Assembly: GCA_903844155.1 (NCBI GenBank) | Contig: CAIMSU010000223.1 | Coordinates: 48,003 to 112,002 of the forward strand | Source: an uncultured Pseudomonadota bacterium | Lineage (GTDB): Bacteria > Myxococcota_A > UBA796 > SXON01 | Direction of reading: 5' to 3' | DNA: 64,000 nucleotides | Shown: piece after piece, positions 35,268 through 48,040 of the stretch | Numbering within the stretch: the first letter of the stretch is position 1 | How the letters are laid out: each line of letters opens with the position of its first letter | Position numbers and translations under genes: made by a program | The notes under the pieces: model-generated | Seen by the model: only the letters and a program-made list of their open reading frames with translations | What the model was told of the DNA's origin: nothing | Databases searched by the model: none

Positions 35268-38200
35268 TCACCCCCGCCTACGCCCGCTCACCAACGCCGC
35301 CCCGACCAAAAGCACGGCCCACCCAAGCTCCCCGCCGCCCGTCGAGCACGCGCAGCCGGTCTTCGTCGACGAGATGCCCGAGGTGTCACCTGCGGAATCG
35401 CCGCTCGTGTCGATGACCGCGGAGTCGCCACCGGTATCGCGGTCGGGGCTGGTGTCGCCGCCGGTGTCGCCAGAATGGGCGTCCGTACCGTCACAGTTCT
35501 GGTCGATGCCGTCGTCGGGGATGTCGGTCGCGCCCGGGTTGGTGCTTGCGTTGGCGTCGTCGCAGTCGTTGGCGGTCTCGAGGATGTAGCCAGAGGGGGC
35601 GTTGCAGGCGGTGATTTTCGCGCTGTTGTTGCTGTAGCCGTCGCTGTCGGCGTCCGCGTACCAGTCGGTCTGATCGACGGCGCTGTCGTCGATACTGCCG
35701 TTGCAATCGTCATCCTTGCCGTTGCAATACTCGGTCGCGCCCGGGTAGACGGACGACGACGTGTCATCGCAGTCCTCGCAAGCCGCGTAGCCGTCGCCGT
35801 CATTGTCGACGTAGCCGGTCGAACCGTCACAGTTGTAGTCGTTCGGGTCCGTGCAGTCGGTCTCGGACGCGTTGGGATGGTAGGCCGGGTCGGCGTCGTT
35901 GCAGTCCGCCGCGGTGTGGGCGGCGTAGCCAGCGGGCTGATCGCAGGAGGTCACGTAGGCGCCGTCGACGGTGTAGCCGTCGCTGTCCGCGTCCACGTAC
36001 CAGTCGGTCTGGTCGACGGCGTCGGTGTCAATCACGCCGTCGCAGTTGTCGTCCAGGCCGTTGCACACCTCGGTGGCGCCGGGATGAACGCTGGCGTTGC
36101 CGTCGTCGCAGTCCTCGCAGGCAGCGTAGCCGTCGCCGTCAGCGTCGATGTAGCCCGTGGAACCGTCACAGTTGTAGTCGTTGGGATCGGTGCAGTCGGC
36201 CTCGGAGGCGTCCGGGTGGTAGCGCGAGTCGCTGTCGTTGCAGTCGCCGGTCAGGCTGGCGTCCGTGGCCTCGCCGGCGTCCGAGCAGTCGCTGTCGCTG
36301 CTGACGACGGTGGTGGTGTCATCGGGCCGGTAGCCGTCGGCGTCGACGTCCACGTAGCAGAGCTCCTTCCCGTCGCAGTCCTCGTCGATCTCGTCGCCGA
36401 CGATCTCGGTCGCGCCTGAATGGACGGTCGCGCTGCTGTCGTCGCAGTCGCTGGCCTCGGTGGAGAGGGCCTCGCCGGCATCGGAGCAGTCGCCGTCGGC
36501 AGAAACCACCGTCGCAGCGGACTTGTAGCCGTCGCCGTCGGCGTCGACGTAGCAGGTCTCGGTGCCGTCGCAGTTCTCGTCGATGCCGTCGGCGAGCACC
36601 TCAGTCGCGCCCGGGTAGACGCTGGCGCGCGTGTCGTCACAGTCGCCAGTCGTCGCCGTGTAGCCGCTGGACGGGTCGCAGACGTCCTTCTTCGTGCTGG
36701 AGCCGTAGCCGTCGCCGTCGGCGTCCACGTAGTAGCTGGCCGTGCCGATCGCCGCGGGGTCGTTGTTGTCCGCGAGGCCGTTGCAGTCCTCGTCGGTGTT
36801 GGCGGCGTCGCAGACCTCGATGGCCGCCGGGCTGATGGCCGCGTTGGTGTCGTTGCAATCGAGCGAATTGGTGACGTAGCCGGAGGGCTGGACGCAGGCC
36901 TTCTTGGTCGTCGACGGGTCGCCGTAGGCATCGGCGTCGGCGTCCGCGTAGAATGTGGAGGTTCCGGTGACGGACGGGTCGGCGTCGTTCACCAGGCCGT
37001 CGCAGTCCTCGTCCGTGTTCGTGCTGTCGCAGACCTCGTGCGCGGCTGGCGAGACCGCGGAGCTTGCGTCGTTGCAATCGGCCGAGTTGGCGACCCAACC
37101 GGCGACCGCGTCGCAGTAGTTGGCCGTAGTGTCGCCGCCGTAGCCGTCGCCGTCGACATCCTGGTAGAACGGGGTCGCGCCAATCGCCGCGGGATCGTTG
37201 TTGTCGGCGACGCCGTTGCAGTCCTCGTCCTTGTTGGCGGCGTCGCAGATCTCGGTGCCGCCGGGGTGAACAGTCGCGTCCGAGTCGTCGCAGTCGGTGT
37301 TGTCCGCCGCGACGTAGCCGGTCGCCGGGACGTGGCAGAAAGACGCCGCGGTGGCGCCGTAGCCGTCGCCGTCGGCGTCGGTGTAGACCGTCGTCTTGCC
37401 GGTCGCAGCAGGATCTTCGTCGTCCGCGAGGCCGTTGCAGTCCTCGTCGACGCTGTCGGCGTCGCAGATCTCGGTGCCGCCGGGGTGCGCGGTGGCGTTC
37501 GTGTCGTCGCAGTCGGTGTTGTCGACGACGTAGCCGGCGGTCGCGGCGCACGCGGTGATGCCGGCGGTCGGGTCGCCGTACCCGTCGCCGTCGAGGTCCG
37601 GGTAGGTCGTGACCGCGACCGACACGGTCGGATCCGTGTCGTCGCAGTCGGTGGCTGCGGGGACGCCGTCGCCATCGGCGTCCACGTAGGCGAGGTACAG
37701 GAAGGCCGAGCCGCCGCTCGTCGGCGCGCCGACGATGATGTCCGGATAGCCGTCGCCGTCCACGTCGCCCGCCCGGGAGACGGAATAACCAAGCTCGGTT
37801 GCGGCGGATCCGGTGATCGTCGAGGTCGCGGTGGTGGACACACCCGTGGAGGACCCCGAGTAGAGCGCCACCTCACCCGCCGAGGAGCTGTAGCCATACG
37901 CGCCAACGACCACGTCTGCGTACCCATCCTGGTTCACGTCGCCCGCGGACGACACCGAATAGCCAAAGTAGCTGCTGGCAGATCCTGCGAGCGTGGTGGT
38001 CGAGGCGGCCGCGATTCCGGTCGCCGAGCCGTGGTAGACGTACGCCACGCCCGTGCTGGACGAGTACCCTGGCGATCCGACGATGATGTCGGCGTAGCCG
38101 TCGTTGTTGACGTCGCCCGCGCCCGAGACGGAGGCGCCGAGGCCGCCCGAAGCGCTCGCGCCGTTGATCGTCCGCGTAGCCGTGCCCGAGATCCCGGTCG

Positions 38201-40907
38201 CCGATCCCTGGTAGACGTAGATTCGCCCTTGCTTGGAGCTGTACCCCGGCGCGCCGATCACGAGATCGTCGTAGCCGTCGTTGTTGACATCGCCCGCGCC
38301 GGCGAGCGACTTGCCGAACCCGTCGCTGCCGCCGCCACCGGTGAGCGTCTGCGACGCGGATGCCGACAGCCCGCCGGAAGCGCCCTGGTACACGTACACG
38401 CGGCCCTTGCTGGAATTGTACCCTGGCTCCCCGACCGCCACGTCGTTGTACTTGTCGTTGTTCACATTGCCAAGCTTCGCCACGCACCAGCCGAAGTAGC
38501 CGCTCGGGTTGGTGCCGGTGACCGTGGACGTGGCGGTCGACGAGATGCCCGTCGCCGAGCCCTCATAGAGGTAGACCTTGCCCGTGTCCGTCGAACCGTA
38601 GGCATAGGCCCCGACGATGACGTCCTTGTAACCGTCCTTGTTGACATCCCCCGCGCCCGAGACGCTGTGCCCGAAGTGATCGCCCGCTGCCTCACCGGAC
38701 AAGGTGACGTCCGCGGTGGTCGACAACCCCGTTGCGCTGCCGTTGTAGACCAGCGCCTCACCCGTCGACGAATTGTAGCCTGGGACGCCGACAACGACGT
38801 CGCCGTACCCATCGCCCGTCACGTCGCCGAGGTCCGAGACCGAGGTGCCGAGCGCATCACCGCCCTCAGAGAGCGTGGCGGCCGCGGTGCTGGAAAGGCC
38901 TGTGGCGCTCCCCGAATAGATGTAGGCTGCACCTGCGTTGTTGCTGTACCCGTACGCGCCCACGACCACGTCCGGGTGCCCGTCCCCGTTCACGTCACCC
39001 GCTGCCCCCACCGCATGCCCGAAGTAGTCGCCCGAAGCAGATCCCGAAAGGGTGGCGGTGGAGAACGACCCGATGCCCGCTGCACCGCCCTTGTAGAGGT
39101 AGGCGGCGCCCGTGTTGGACGTGCCGGCGCCATCGCAGCCAACGAGGATGTCCGTGTACCCGTCGCTGTCGATGTCGCCAACCCCGGCGACGGCGTAGCC
39201 GAAATCGGTCGATGTGCCGGTGATTTTTGCGGATTCCGACGTCGCGAGGCCCGTGGCGGAGCCCTCGTAGACGTAGACCCGGCCATAGGTGCTGCTCTTG
39301 TAGGCGCCAACGACGACGTCGCTGTACTTGTCCTTGTTCACGTCGCCCGCGCCGCTGACCGCGAACCCGAACTCGTCGCCGGCCGTCGCGCCGTTCAGGG
39401 TCGTGGACGGCGAAGTGCCGGTCCCGGTGGCCGACCCCTGGTAGATGTACGCCCGACCGGTGGAATTCGCCTTGTCGGCGCCGACGACGACGTCGCTGTA
39501 GCCGTCGTTGTTGACGTCGCCAGCGAGCGCGACGGAGATGCCGAAGTCATCGCCGGCGGTCGTGCCGATGAGCGTGGCGCTGACGGTCGTCGCCAGGCCG
39601 GATGCGGACCCTTCGTAGATGTAGGCTCGGCCGGTCGAGGAGCTGTAGCCGTAGGCACCCACGATCACGTCGGCGTAGCCGTCCTTGTTGACGTCGCCCG
39701 CGCCCGCGACCGCAGAGCCGAACGACGAGGACGCGCTGCCGGCGAGGGTCGCGGAGGGCGTGCTCGAGAGGCCGCTCGCAGATCCCTCGTACACGTAGGC
39801 GATGCCGGTGCTGCTGCTGTACCCGTCCGCCCCGACCACGATATCCGAGTAGCCGTCCCCGTTCACGTCGCCCGCGCCCGCGACGCTACGGCCGAAGTAG
39901 TCGCCGGCCGTTGCGCCATCGAGGGTCGTGCTGGCCGTGGTCGACAGGCCCGCGGACGACCCTTCGTAGACGAGCACGCGCCCGGTGTCGCTGGAAAACG
40001 CCGACGCCGACACGATCACATCGTCGTAGCCGTCGTTGTTCACGTCGCCCGCGCCCGCGACTGCGCTGCCGAGCGGGGTGGTGCCGGACACGCCGGACAC
40101 GCTCCAGGCCTCGGTCGTGTAGATGGGGTCGATCTCCACGGGGTAGCGCGCGGTGGCATCGTCGACTTCGATGGTGAAGCCGCGGGGGCCGGGGACGAAG
40201 TGGGCGGCGAGGGCCTGACCATCCGCGTCGTAGGCCGCCAACTCGCGTACTTCCACGGTTCCGCCGGCGAGCTGCAGCGTAAGGCCGTCGTCGTCCGCCA
40301 GCACCGCTGCGCCATCGACGGAAACGTCCACCTGGAGCGCGCCCTGCCCGCCGGGGGCCTCGTCCACCGTCCAGCCCTGCTCAAAACCGTCGGAGGTGCC
40401 AGCCCACCACGCCGTCAGGCCCTCGCCGGTCGCCTCGATGCGGCGAACGCACGCGCCCGAGGGCTCGGTCATCCCTGCGATGCAGTCGCCGTACGCTGCC
40501 GCGCCGAGGCCCGGGGCGTCGACGCCGTCGGCTCGCCCGAGGCCGGTGAAGCGCAGGTCCACCGGGGAGCCGGAGCCGAGGGAGATCCGCGCTTTGTCGG
40601 CGTCGAAGCGGCCGGTCAAGCGATGTTCGGTCACTTCGGCGTGGAAGGAGCCCGCGGCGCCCTGGACGGGGAAGAACGCGTGGGAGCTGTCGCGAATGCG
40701 AGCCTGAACGCCGGCAAACCAGTCAGCGCTGGCACCGCGGACGGCGCCTACGCTGGGGCGGGACCGGGCGACGACGGGCTCAGAGCCGACGGGCGCTGGA
40801 CCGCGGGGGGCATCACACGCCGTGACCACCAGCGCCGCGATGCCGCAGAGCAGGCCGGGACCGGCGAGGGTGAGGAGCGACGGGCGGGGCGAGGAGGGCT
40901 GGCGCAT
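35268..40907 (-). CDS. giant FG-GAP (fourteen-repeat) and MopE-repeat surface protein
   Basis: 1879 residues. Lipobox-like VVTAC near residue 31, a unique beta domain to about 280, fourteen FG-GAP units ([15 protein letters not shown] consensus, each followed by YxSSTGRAYVYEGSA-type text) to about 1130, then about twelve MopE-type Asp/Cys units (DCDD...PGATE.CDG...DCDG) to about 1800, a Thr/Asp/Gly linker and a CAC-hydrophobic-helix-Arg3 tail of MYXO-CTERM type. Fourteen is exactly two sets of the seven blades in the 17-20 kb paralogue. Expected to bind many Ca2+ ions and to sit at the cell surface. Bases 36420-41780 on the other strand are an antisense open frame, not a gene. Confidence 0.87.
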   Translation of the reverse strand: MRQPSSPRPSLLTLAGPGLLCGIAALVVTACDAPRGPAPVGSEPVVARSRPSVGAVRGASADWFAGVQARIRDSSHAFFPVQGAAGSFHAEVTEHRLTGRFDADKARISLGSGSPVDLRFTGLGRADGVDAPGLGAAAYGDCIAGMTEPSGACVRRIEATGEGLTAWWAGTSDGFEQGWTVDEAPGGQGALQVDVSVDGAAVLADDDGLTLQLAGGTVEVRELAAYDADGQALAAHFVPGPRGFTIEVDDATARYPVEIDPIYTTEAWSVSGVSGTTPLGSAVAGAGDVNNDGYDDVIVSASAFSSDTGRVLVYEGSSAGLSTTASTTLDGATAGDYFGRSVAGAGDVNGDGYSDIVVGADGYSSSTGIAYVYEGSASGLSSTPSATLAGSASSSFGSAVAGAGDVNKDGYADVIVGAYGYSSSTGRAYIYEGSASGLATTVSATLIGTTAGDDFGISVALAGDVNNDGYSDVVVGADKANSTGRAYIYQGSATGTGTSPSTTLNGATAGDEFGFAVSGAGDVNKDKYSDVVVGAYKSSTYGRVYVYEGSATGLATSESAKITGTSTDFGYAVAGVGDIDSDGYTDILVGCDGAGTSNTGAAYLYKGGAAGIGSFSTATLSGSASGDYFGHAVGAAGDVNGDGHPDVVVGAYGYSNNAGAAYIYSGSATGLSSTAAATLSEGGDALGTSVSDLGDVTGDGYGDVVVGVPGYNSSTGEALVYNGSATGLSTTADVTLSGEAAGDHFGHSVSGAGDVNKDGYKDVIVGAYAYGSTDTGKVYLYEGSATGISSTATSTVTGTNPSGYFGWCVAKLGNVNNDKYNDVAVGEPGYNSSKGRVYVYQGASGGLSASASQTLTGGGGSDGFGKSLAGAGDVNNDGYDDLVIGAPGYSSKQGRIYVYQGSATGISGTATRTINGASASGGLGASVSGAGDVNNDGYADIIVGSPGYSSSTGVAYVYHGSATGIAAASTTTLAGSASSYFGYSVSSAGDVNQDGYADVVVGAYGYSSSAGEVALYSGSSTGVSTTATSTITGSAATELGYSVSRAGDVDGDGYPDIIVGAPTSGGSAFLYLAYVDADGDGVPAATDCDDTDPTVSVAVTTYPDLDGDGYGDPTAGITACAATAGYVVDNTDCDDTNATAHPGGTEICDADSVDEDCNGLADDEDPAATGKTTVYTDADGDGYGATAASFCHVPATGYVAADNTDCDDSDATVHPGGTEICDAANKDEDCNGVADNNDPAAIGATPFYQDVDGDGYGGDTTANYCDAVAGWVANSADCNDASSAVSPAAHEVCDSTNTDEDCDGLVNDADPSVTGTSTFYADADADAYGDPSTTKKACVQPSGYVTNSLDCNDTNAAISPAAIEVCDAANTDEDCNGLADNNDPAAIGTASYYVDADGDGYGSSTKKDVCDPSSGYTATTGDCDDTRASVYPGATEVLADGIDENCDGTETCYVDADGDGYKSAATVVSADGDCSDAGEALSTEASDCDDSSATVHSGATEIVGDEIDEDCDGKELCYVDVDADGYRPDDTTTVVSSDSDCSDAGEATDASLTGDCNDSDSRYHPDASEADCTDPNDYNCDGSTGYIDADGDGYAACEDCDDGNASVHPGATEVCNGLDDNCDGVIDTDAVDQTDWYVDADSDGYTVDGAYVTSCDQPAGYAAHTAADCNDADPAYHPNASETDCTDPNDYNCDGSTGYVDNDGDGYAACEDCDDTSSSVYPGATEYCNGKDDDCNGSIDDSAVDQTDWYADADSDGYSNNSAKITACNAPSGYILETANDCDDANASTNPGATDIPDDGIDQNCDGTDAHSGDTGGDTSPDRDTGGDSAVIDTSGDSAGDTSGISSTKTGCACSTGGGELGWAVLLVGAALVSGRRRG

Positions 40908-40952
40908 GGGTCACCGGAAGGTGGGATGGTATCAGGAAACCCGCGCAGGGTG

Positions 40953-41983
40953 CTAACCGCCGACCTGCATCGCCCGTTGCGCGAGCGTGTACTTGACACA
41001 CGCCTCGACCGCGGGGATGGCGCTCCCGGGCTTGCCGGAGGCCACGGCCGCGAGGATGTCCACGAACACGGTGTGGTGCCGATCCCAACCGGAGAGCCAG
41101 AGGGCGGCGAGGGTGAGCTCCAGGTGCTGAGTGAGCCGGGCGCGGGCCGGCGCGGTCAGGGCGGCGTCGGCGACGGAGTTCAGGAACCGGTCGATCGCCC
41201 CGCGCTGCGCGTCCTCGTCTACATCCTCCCGGCGCGTCGCCACTGCGATCAGGGGCTCCAGCGCCGTTTCGAGGACATCCTCGTCGAGCAGGTCGGGGTT
41301 CGGCATCCACCGGGTGATGGACCCGGGCTCGGGCGGCTGGCCGGACAGGCGATGCGCGAGGGGGTCGAGGAGCTGCGCGCTCTGGACGACACCGGGGGGC
41401 AGCAGACGCACGAAGTGGGGCCAGTCCGCGTGCCCGGCGCCGAACGGCTGGACGTAGTGCAGCGCCGCGTGAAACGGCACCTCTGCGGCCCGGTTTCGGC
41501 CAAGCGTGCGCCAGACTTCCCGCACCGCAGAACGCGACACGGTCGTGACGCGCATCTCCCGCAAGCCCGACCACCCCCCGAGCACGAACCCCGCGATCGC
41601 CGACCCGCGCTCGTTCGCGACCGTCAGGATCACCTCGATGTCGCCGTTCTCGTCGGGCACGCTCATGAAGCCGGCGAGCAACGGCTCGATGTCCTCCTTC
41701 TGCAGCGTGTAGGCGCGCGGGGGTTCGACCTTGTCGACGACGACGACGCCCGCCGACTTGAGCCGATGCAGGCCCGCTGAAGCCGCCTTGCGCGCGACCT
41801 TGGACGTTGACGTGGACGCCCCTTGCAACGCGGCGATGTTGCGGAGCGCGACGGCAGCGGCGACCGCGGCGTCGACGTTCGGGAGCGTCGCCAGATCGCC
41901 CGCACCGTCATGCGCCCAGGCGACGGTCGCGAGGTCTGCGGTTCGGTGGACGATGGCGGTGACGACGGGGCTCTGGCTGGCCA

Positions 41984-41984
<1 letters not shown>
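40953..41984 (-). CDS. hypothetical protein with winged-helix-like N-terminus, coupled to maeB
   Basis: 343 residues, soluble. Residues 35-95 have helix-helix-strand patterning (LRNIAALQGAS..., LHRLKSAGVVVVD, PPRAYTLQ) like a winged helix-turn-helix. The C-terminal part is largely helical. Its ATG overlaps the maeB stop (ATGA), so translation is coupled to malic enzyme. It could regulate or partner the enzyme, but no direct evidence is visible. Confidence 0.6.
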
Positions 41985-44245
<2,261 letters not shown>

Positions 44246-44347
44246 GGGGGGCAGGCTCCGCGGGGGCGGGTATCAAGGATGGGGACCGCTGCCCTACAAC
44301 CCGTCAAACCAATCCCGCTCCAACGCGCCCACGATAAGCTCCCCACC

Positions 44348-46366
44348 ATGCTCGTCGCCCGCTCGCCCTTCCCCGTCGTCGCCCTCGCCCTCCTCCTCCC
44401 CGCCTGCCACGCGCAGAAGGACTACCCCGCGAAGGACAGCGCCAGCGATTCGTCCGCTCCACCCGTCCACATCGACCAGGTCGCCGCCTGCGACAACCTC
44501 GACCCGCACCACTGCCTCCTCCCCTGGCCCTCCGACCGCTACCTCGTCGACGACCCGGCGATGCCCACCGGAAAGCACGTCGCGTACGACCCCGCCGCCA
44601 TCCCCGCAGGCGTCGCCAGCGGCCCGTTTGATGCGACGCCGTACACCCGCCTCGACGGGATGAGCGCTGCCTCGCAGATCCTCGCCATGTTCGACCGTCC
44701 GGCAGACCTGACCGCCGCCGCCGGCCACGAATCCATCGAACTCTCGCTCGACCCCGCCTCGCACACCGTGCTTTTCGACCTGACCACGGGCGAGCGCGTC
44801 GCGCATTGGGTCGAGAACGACGCGCAGGCCGACAGCGCTGATCGAACCATCCTTTTCATGCGTCCGACCGGGCGGCTACAGCCCGACCACGACTACGCGG
44901 TCGCCTACTGGGGATTGACGGACGCGGACGGCGTGCTCCTCGACCCCTCCCCCGCCATCGCCGTCCTGCGCGCGCGCGGGCACACCGACGCACCGGACGT
45001 CGAGGCGCGCTGGCAGGACTGGCAGGACATGGCGGACACCCTCGACGCTGCCGGCGTTCCCCGCGACCAATTGCAGATGGCGTGGCGTTTCCACACGGGC
45101 AGCGACGACACGCTGCACAAGGACGTCCTGGCGATGCGAGCAGACGCCATCGATCGCCTCGGCCCAGCCGGCATCGGCTGCAACGTGACGAGCATCACGG
45201 ACGACTTCGGGTACGACGCCAGCCGCGACGGCGAGGCGAATTCCAAGGATTACACCGTTACCTGGCGGCAAGTCTCGGGGACGTACACTGTGCCTTCGTA
45301 CATGACGTCCTCGAGCCCGCCCGCGCTGCTCAACCGGGACGGCGACGGAAACCCGGTTTTCAAGGAGAACGCGGAGGTGCCGTTCACCGCCATCGTGCCC
45401 GAGAGCCTCGCGAACGCAAATACGCCCGGGCCGCTCGTCACTTTCGGGCACGGCCTGCTTGGTGACGCTGCGAGCACGCTGGCCGACAGCCGCATCCGGT
45501 ACTCCGCCGAGTACCAGCACGCCGTGTTCGTCGGCACGGACTGGGCGGGGATGTCGACGCCGGACCTGGCCACGGTCGCGACGATCCTCGGCGATGTGAG
45601 TAGGTTTCCCTATCTCTCGGAGCGGCTCGAACAGTCGATGGTGAACCAGATCGCGCTCACGCGCACGCTGGCCGGTGTGTGCACGAACAACCCTGCTTTT
45701 CAGACGGCGGACGGCACCTCGCTCATCGACCCGACCCACCGCTACTATGCGGGCGTGAGCCAGGGCGGCATCCTCGGCGGCACGTACCTCACGCTCGCAC
45801 CGGACATCGACCGCGGCGCGCTGATCGTGAACGGCGCCGCATTTCCGTTCATGATGGAGCGATCCATCGCGTTCTCGCCCTATTTTCCCATCTTCGTGAG
45901 CGAATACCCGGACCGCGTCGACCGCGCGATCCTGCTCTCCACGGCGCAGCAGCTTTGGGACACCACGGATCCCTCCTCCTACCTGCAATATACGACCACG
46001 GGCCTCGGCGACATCGGCCCGAAGACGTTCGTCTCCCTCGCGGCGATGAACGACGCCCAGGTCCCGAACCTGACCAGCGATTACGCCAATCGCACCGCAG
46101 GAATCCCGATCCTCCAGGGCTCCGCACGCACTCCGTACGGCTTTGACGTGGTGGATCCCGCGACCGCGTCCACGCCGCCGACCAGCGCCTACATCACCAT
46201 CGACGTCGGCGACCCGCCCCCGCCCGACGGCAACGAGCCGCCGACCTCCGACGCCGGCGGGCACAGCAATGTCGGCGTTTATCCGACGTCCCTGACCATC
46301 ATGGGCACGTTCTTCAACACCGGGACCTTCGTGGTGCCCTGCAACGGCGTCTGCGACCCGGACTGA
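44348..46366 (+). CDS. lipase-like exported lipoprotein (VolA/Pla-1 type)
   Basis: 672 residues. Lipobox LLPAC at residue 20. Residues 40-230 resemble the bacterial extracellular lipase N-domain (CLLPWPSDRYLVDDPAMP, YTRLDGMSAASQILAMFD, FMRPTGRLQPDHDYAVAYWGLTDADG in part). The alpha/beta-hydrolase core has an oxyanion-type VTFGHGLLG and a nucleophile elbow GVSQGG (Ser near 475). Likely a surface lipase or esterase. The upstream in-frame extension to 43556 is antisense to maeB and is rejected. Its 3' end is followed by a tandem hairpin repeat. Confidence 0.72.
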   Translation: MLVARSPFPVVALALLLPACHAQKDYPAKDSASDSSAPPVHIDQVAACDNLDPHHCLLPWPSDRYLVDDPAMPTGKHVAYDPAAIPAGVASGPFDATPYTRLDGMSAASQILAMFDRPADLTAAAGHESIELSLDPASHTVLFDLTTGERVAHWVENDAQADSADRTILFMRPTGRLQPDHDYAVAYWGLTDADGVLLDPSPAIAVLRARGHTDAPDVEARWQDWQDMADTLDAAGVPRDQLQMAWRFHTGSDDTLHKDVLAMRADAIDRLGPAGIGCNVTSITDDFGYDASRDGEANSKDYTVTWRQVSGTYTVPSYMTSSSPPALLNRDGDGNPVFKENAEVPFTAIVPESLANANTPGPLVTFGHGLLGDAASTLADSRIRYSAEYQHAVFVGTDWAGMSTPDLATVATILGDVSRFPYLSERLEQSMVNQIALTRTLAGVCTNNPAFQTADGTSLIDPTHRYYAGVSQGGILGGTYLTLAPDIDRGALIVNGAAFPFMMERSIAFSPYFPIFVSEYPDRVDRAILLSTAQQLWDTTDPSSYLQYTTTGLGDIGPKTFVSLAAMNDAQVPNLTSDYANRTAGIPILQGSARTPYGFDVVDPATASTPPTSAYITIDVGDPPPPDGNEPPTSDAGGHSNVGVYPTSLTIMGTFFNTGTFVVPCNGVCDPD

Positions 46367-46375
46367 CCGCTCAGT

Positions 46376-46460
46376 AGCCAGAACCGCCTGATGCGGATCC
46401 GGCTCTCGACGCGTCAATAGCCCGAACCGCCCGATGCGGATCGGGCCCTCGACAGGTCAA
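46376..46460. repeat. two tandem 43-bp hairpin units at a convergent junction
   Basis: Units start at 46376 and 46419. Each is a 12-bp arm AGCC(A/C)GAACCGC with its complement around a five-base CTGAT/CCGAT loop, followed by TCGACGCGTCAA or TCGACAGGTCAA. One unpaired position in unit 1 (A opposite C) is a C-G pair in unit 2, which supports pairing. The junction lies between genes ending at 46366 (+) and 46475 (-), so a bidirectional terminator role is plausible. Confidence 0.7.
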
Positions 46461-46474
46461 GGCCCGCGTTGGGA

Positions 46475-48040
46475 TCAACGCGCTGGCTTCTGTGTCGGTG
46501 CAGGTGCGGAGAGCTCGGTCCTGAGCTTCTCGGCGTCGTTGCGGTAACGCGTGGTCCGCACCGTCACGGCCGCAGGCGGGGCGGGAACGCGGGCGAGCGC
46601 GTCGTCGAGCGCGGCGATCGCGTCGGGGACGCGCTTCTCGGCCTTCAGCGCCTTCGCGAGGGCGACGGCGGAGCGCAGGATCTGGTCCCCCTCCGAGTTG
46701 GCGAGCGCGGTGCGAGCCGAGGCCTCCGCGACGACGAGATCGTTGGCGTCGAGCGCGATCCGGGCCTTGACGAAGGGCCAGGTGAACTCGGTCGGCCAGC
46801 GGGTTGAGGCGGCGTCCAGCAGGGCATAGGCTGATGGAACATTCCCCAGCTTCGCCCTCATCTCCGCAAGGTCGGTGAGGCGCCCGCGATCCAGTTGCAG
46901 ATCGCCAGCACGGGCGGCCTCCAGGCCCGCCAGCGCACCCGCGCGGTAGGCGGTGGCGAGATCCCCGGCGGGCAGCACGTCCGCCGCCGCATCGAGCCAA
47001 CCCGCCGCGTCCTCACCGCGGGCGCCCGGCACGAGCGCAGGGACGCGCGAAGCGAGCTTTGGATCGGCCTCCAACGCGGCATAGACCCAGTCCCCGCCGG
47101 CAGCGTGCTGGTCGAAGAGCCAGTCCGCGTCGGCCGGGTCGGGCGCCGTCGCCGAGCCGAGGAGGAGCCGGGTGATCCGGAAGTTCGGGTTCGCAAGCGT
47201 GGCGGCGTCGGTCGGAACGTGCGCGAACACGGCAGCAGCACGATCATCGCCAGCGTCAGCGAGCTCACGAGCGAGGGCCAGGATGTCGGCCGACGAGCCG
47301 GCTGGACCGATGGCGGCGGCGATGCGCGCGTCCACTGGCGAGCGGTCCTTCAAGCCGACGAGCCAGAGCCGGGTGGCGTCGTGACCGGGGTAGCCGACGA
47401 GGCGCGCGATCTCCGCGCCGGTCCCGTCCACGGCGACCATCGTCGGGTAACCGCCAACCTTGTATTTCGTCTTGAGCGCCCAACTGTCGGGCGAGTCGAC
47501 GTCGACGTGGTTGAGCTTCGGACCCGGGTAGTCGGCGCGGTCGAGGACCTCCGCCGCCAACAGGTTGCATGGCGGACACCACACCGCGGCGAAATCGTAG
47601 ATCTGCATCCCACTGCCAGCGTTTCCGACGCCGCTGCCGAGATCCGCGCGGGAGTCGACCGGGGCCGGCGACGAGGTCGTCACGATCAGCGCCTGTCCGG
47701 GCGACAAGACCGCTCGCCCGCTCGCGACCCACGGCGCAACGCCAAAAACCCGCACGGGCTCGCACCGGGATCCGTCATCCGAGCACACGCTGAAGCTCGC
47801 GTCCGCGCCGAGGAACGCGCCCGGGACGGCTGCCGGAAGACGCAGGTACCAGTCGGAGAGATCGCCGGTTCCGGTGTCATGGCCGAGCACGACTGGCTGC
47901 TCGGCCTTGGACGCCCCGGTGGTGTAGAGGATGTCCAGCGACTCGGGTGCTGTCAGGTTGAGGTGTTCGCCCGCCGGTAATGTCACGACGAGGTGCGCGA
48001 GGCCGGCCTTCCAGACCAGCGCCGCGGAGAGCCCGGTCAC
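46475..48040 (-). CDS. thioredoxin-domain/TPR protein
   Basis: 521 residues. A beta-rich N-terminal domain (1-140) precedes a thioredoxin fold with the redox motif AVWCPPCN near residue 156 and the cis-Pro segment KVGGYPTMV. From about 250 to the end the sequence is helical with TPR-like periodicity. No clear signal peptide is present, so it is probably cytosolic unless the start is misplaced. GTG 48040 overlaps the esterase gene's stop (GTGA). Likely a thiol-disulfide or protein-quality factor. Confidence 0.75.
   Translation of the reverse strand: MTGLSAALVWKAGLAHLVVTLPAGEHLNLTAPESLDILYTTGASKAEQPVVLGHDTGTGDLSDWYLRLPAAVPGAFLGADASFSVCSDDGSRCEPVRVFGVAPWVASGRAVLSPGQALIVTTSSPAPVDSRADLGSGVGNAGSGMQIYDFAAVWCPPCNLLAAEVLDRADYPGPKLNHVDVDSPDSWALKTKYKVGGYPTMVAVDGTGAEIARLVGYPGHDATRLWLVGLKDRSPVDARIAAAIGPAGSSADILALARELADAGDDRAAAVFAHVPTDAATLANPNFRITRLLLGSATAPDPADADWLFDQHAAGGDWVYAALEADPKLASRVPALVPGARGEDAAGWLDAAADVLPAGDLATAYRAGALAGLEAARAGDLQLDRGRLTDLAEMRAKLGNVPSAYALLDAASTRWPTEFTWPFVKARIALDANDLVVAEASARTALANSEGDQILRSAVALAKALKAEKRVPDAIAALDDALARVPAPPAAVTVRTTRYRNDAEKLRTELSAPAPTQKPAR

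Noticed and set aside
37700..40080. Regular DNA repeats suggesting a CRISPR array
   Set aside because: They are in-frame codons for FG-GAP units of about 60 residues, with no short constant repeats or spacers.
36420..41780. Very long plus-strand open frame of about 1786 codons
   Set aside because: It is antisense to the repetitive FG-GAP/MopE gene and maeB-linked gene; its Val/Ala/Arg/Gly composition is that of a shadow frame in high-G+C repeat DNA.
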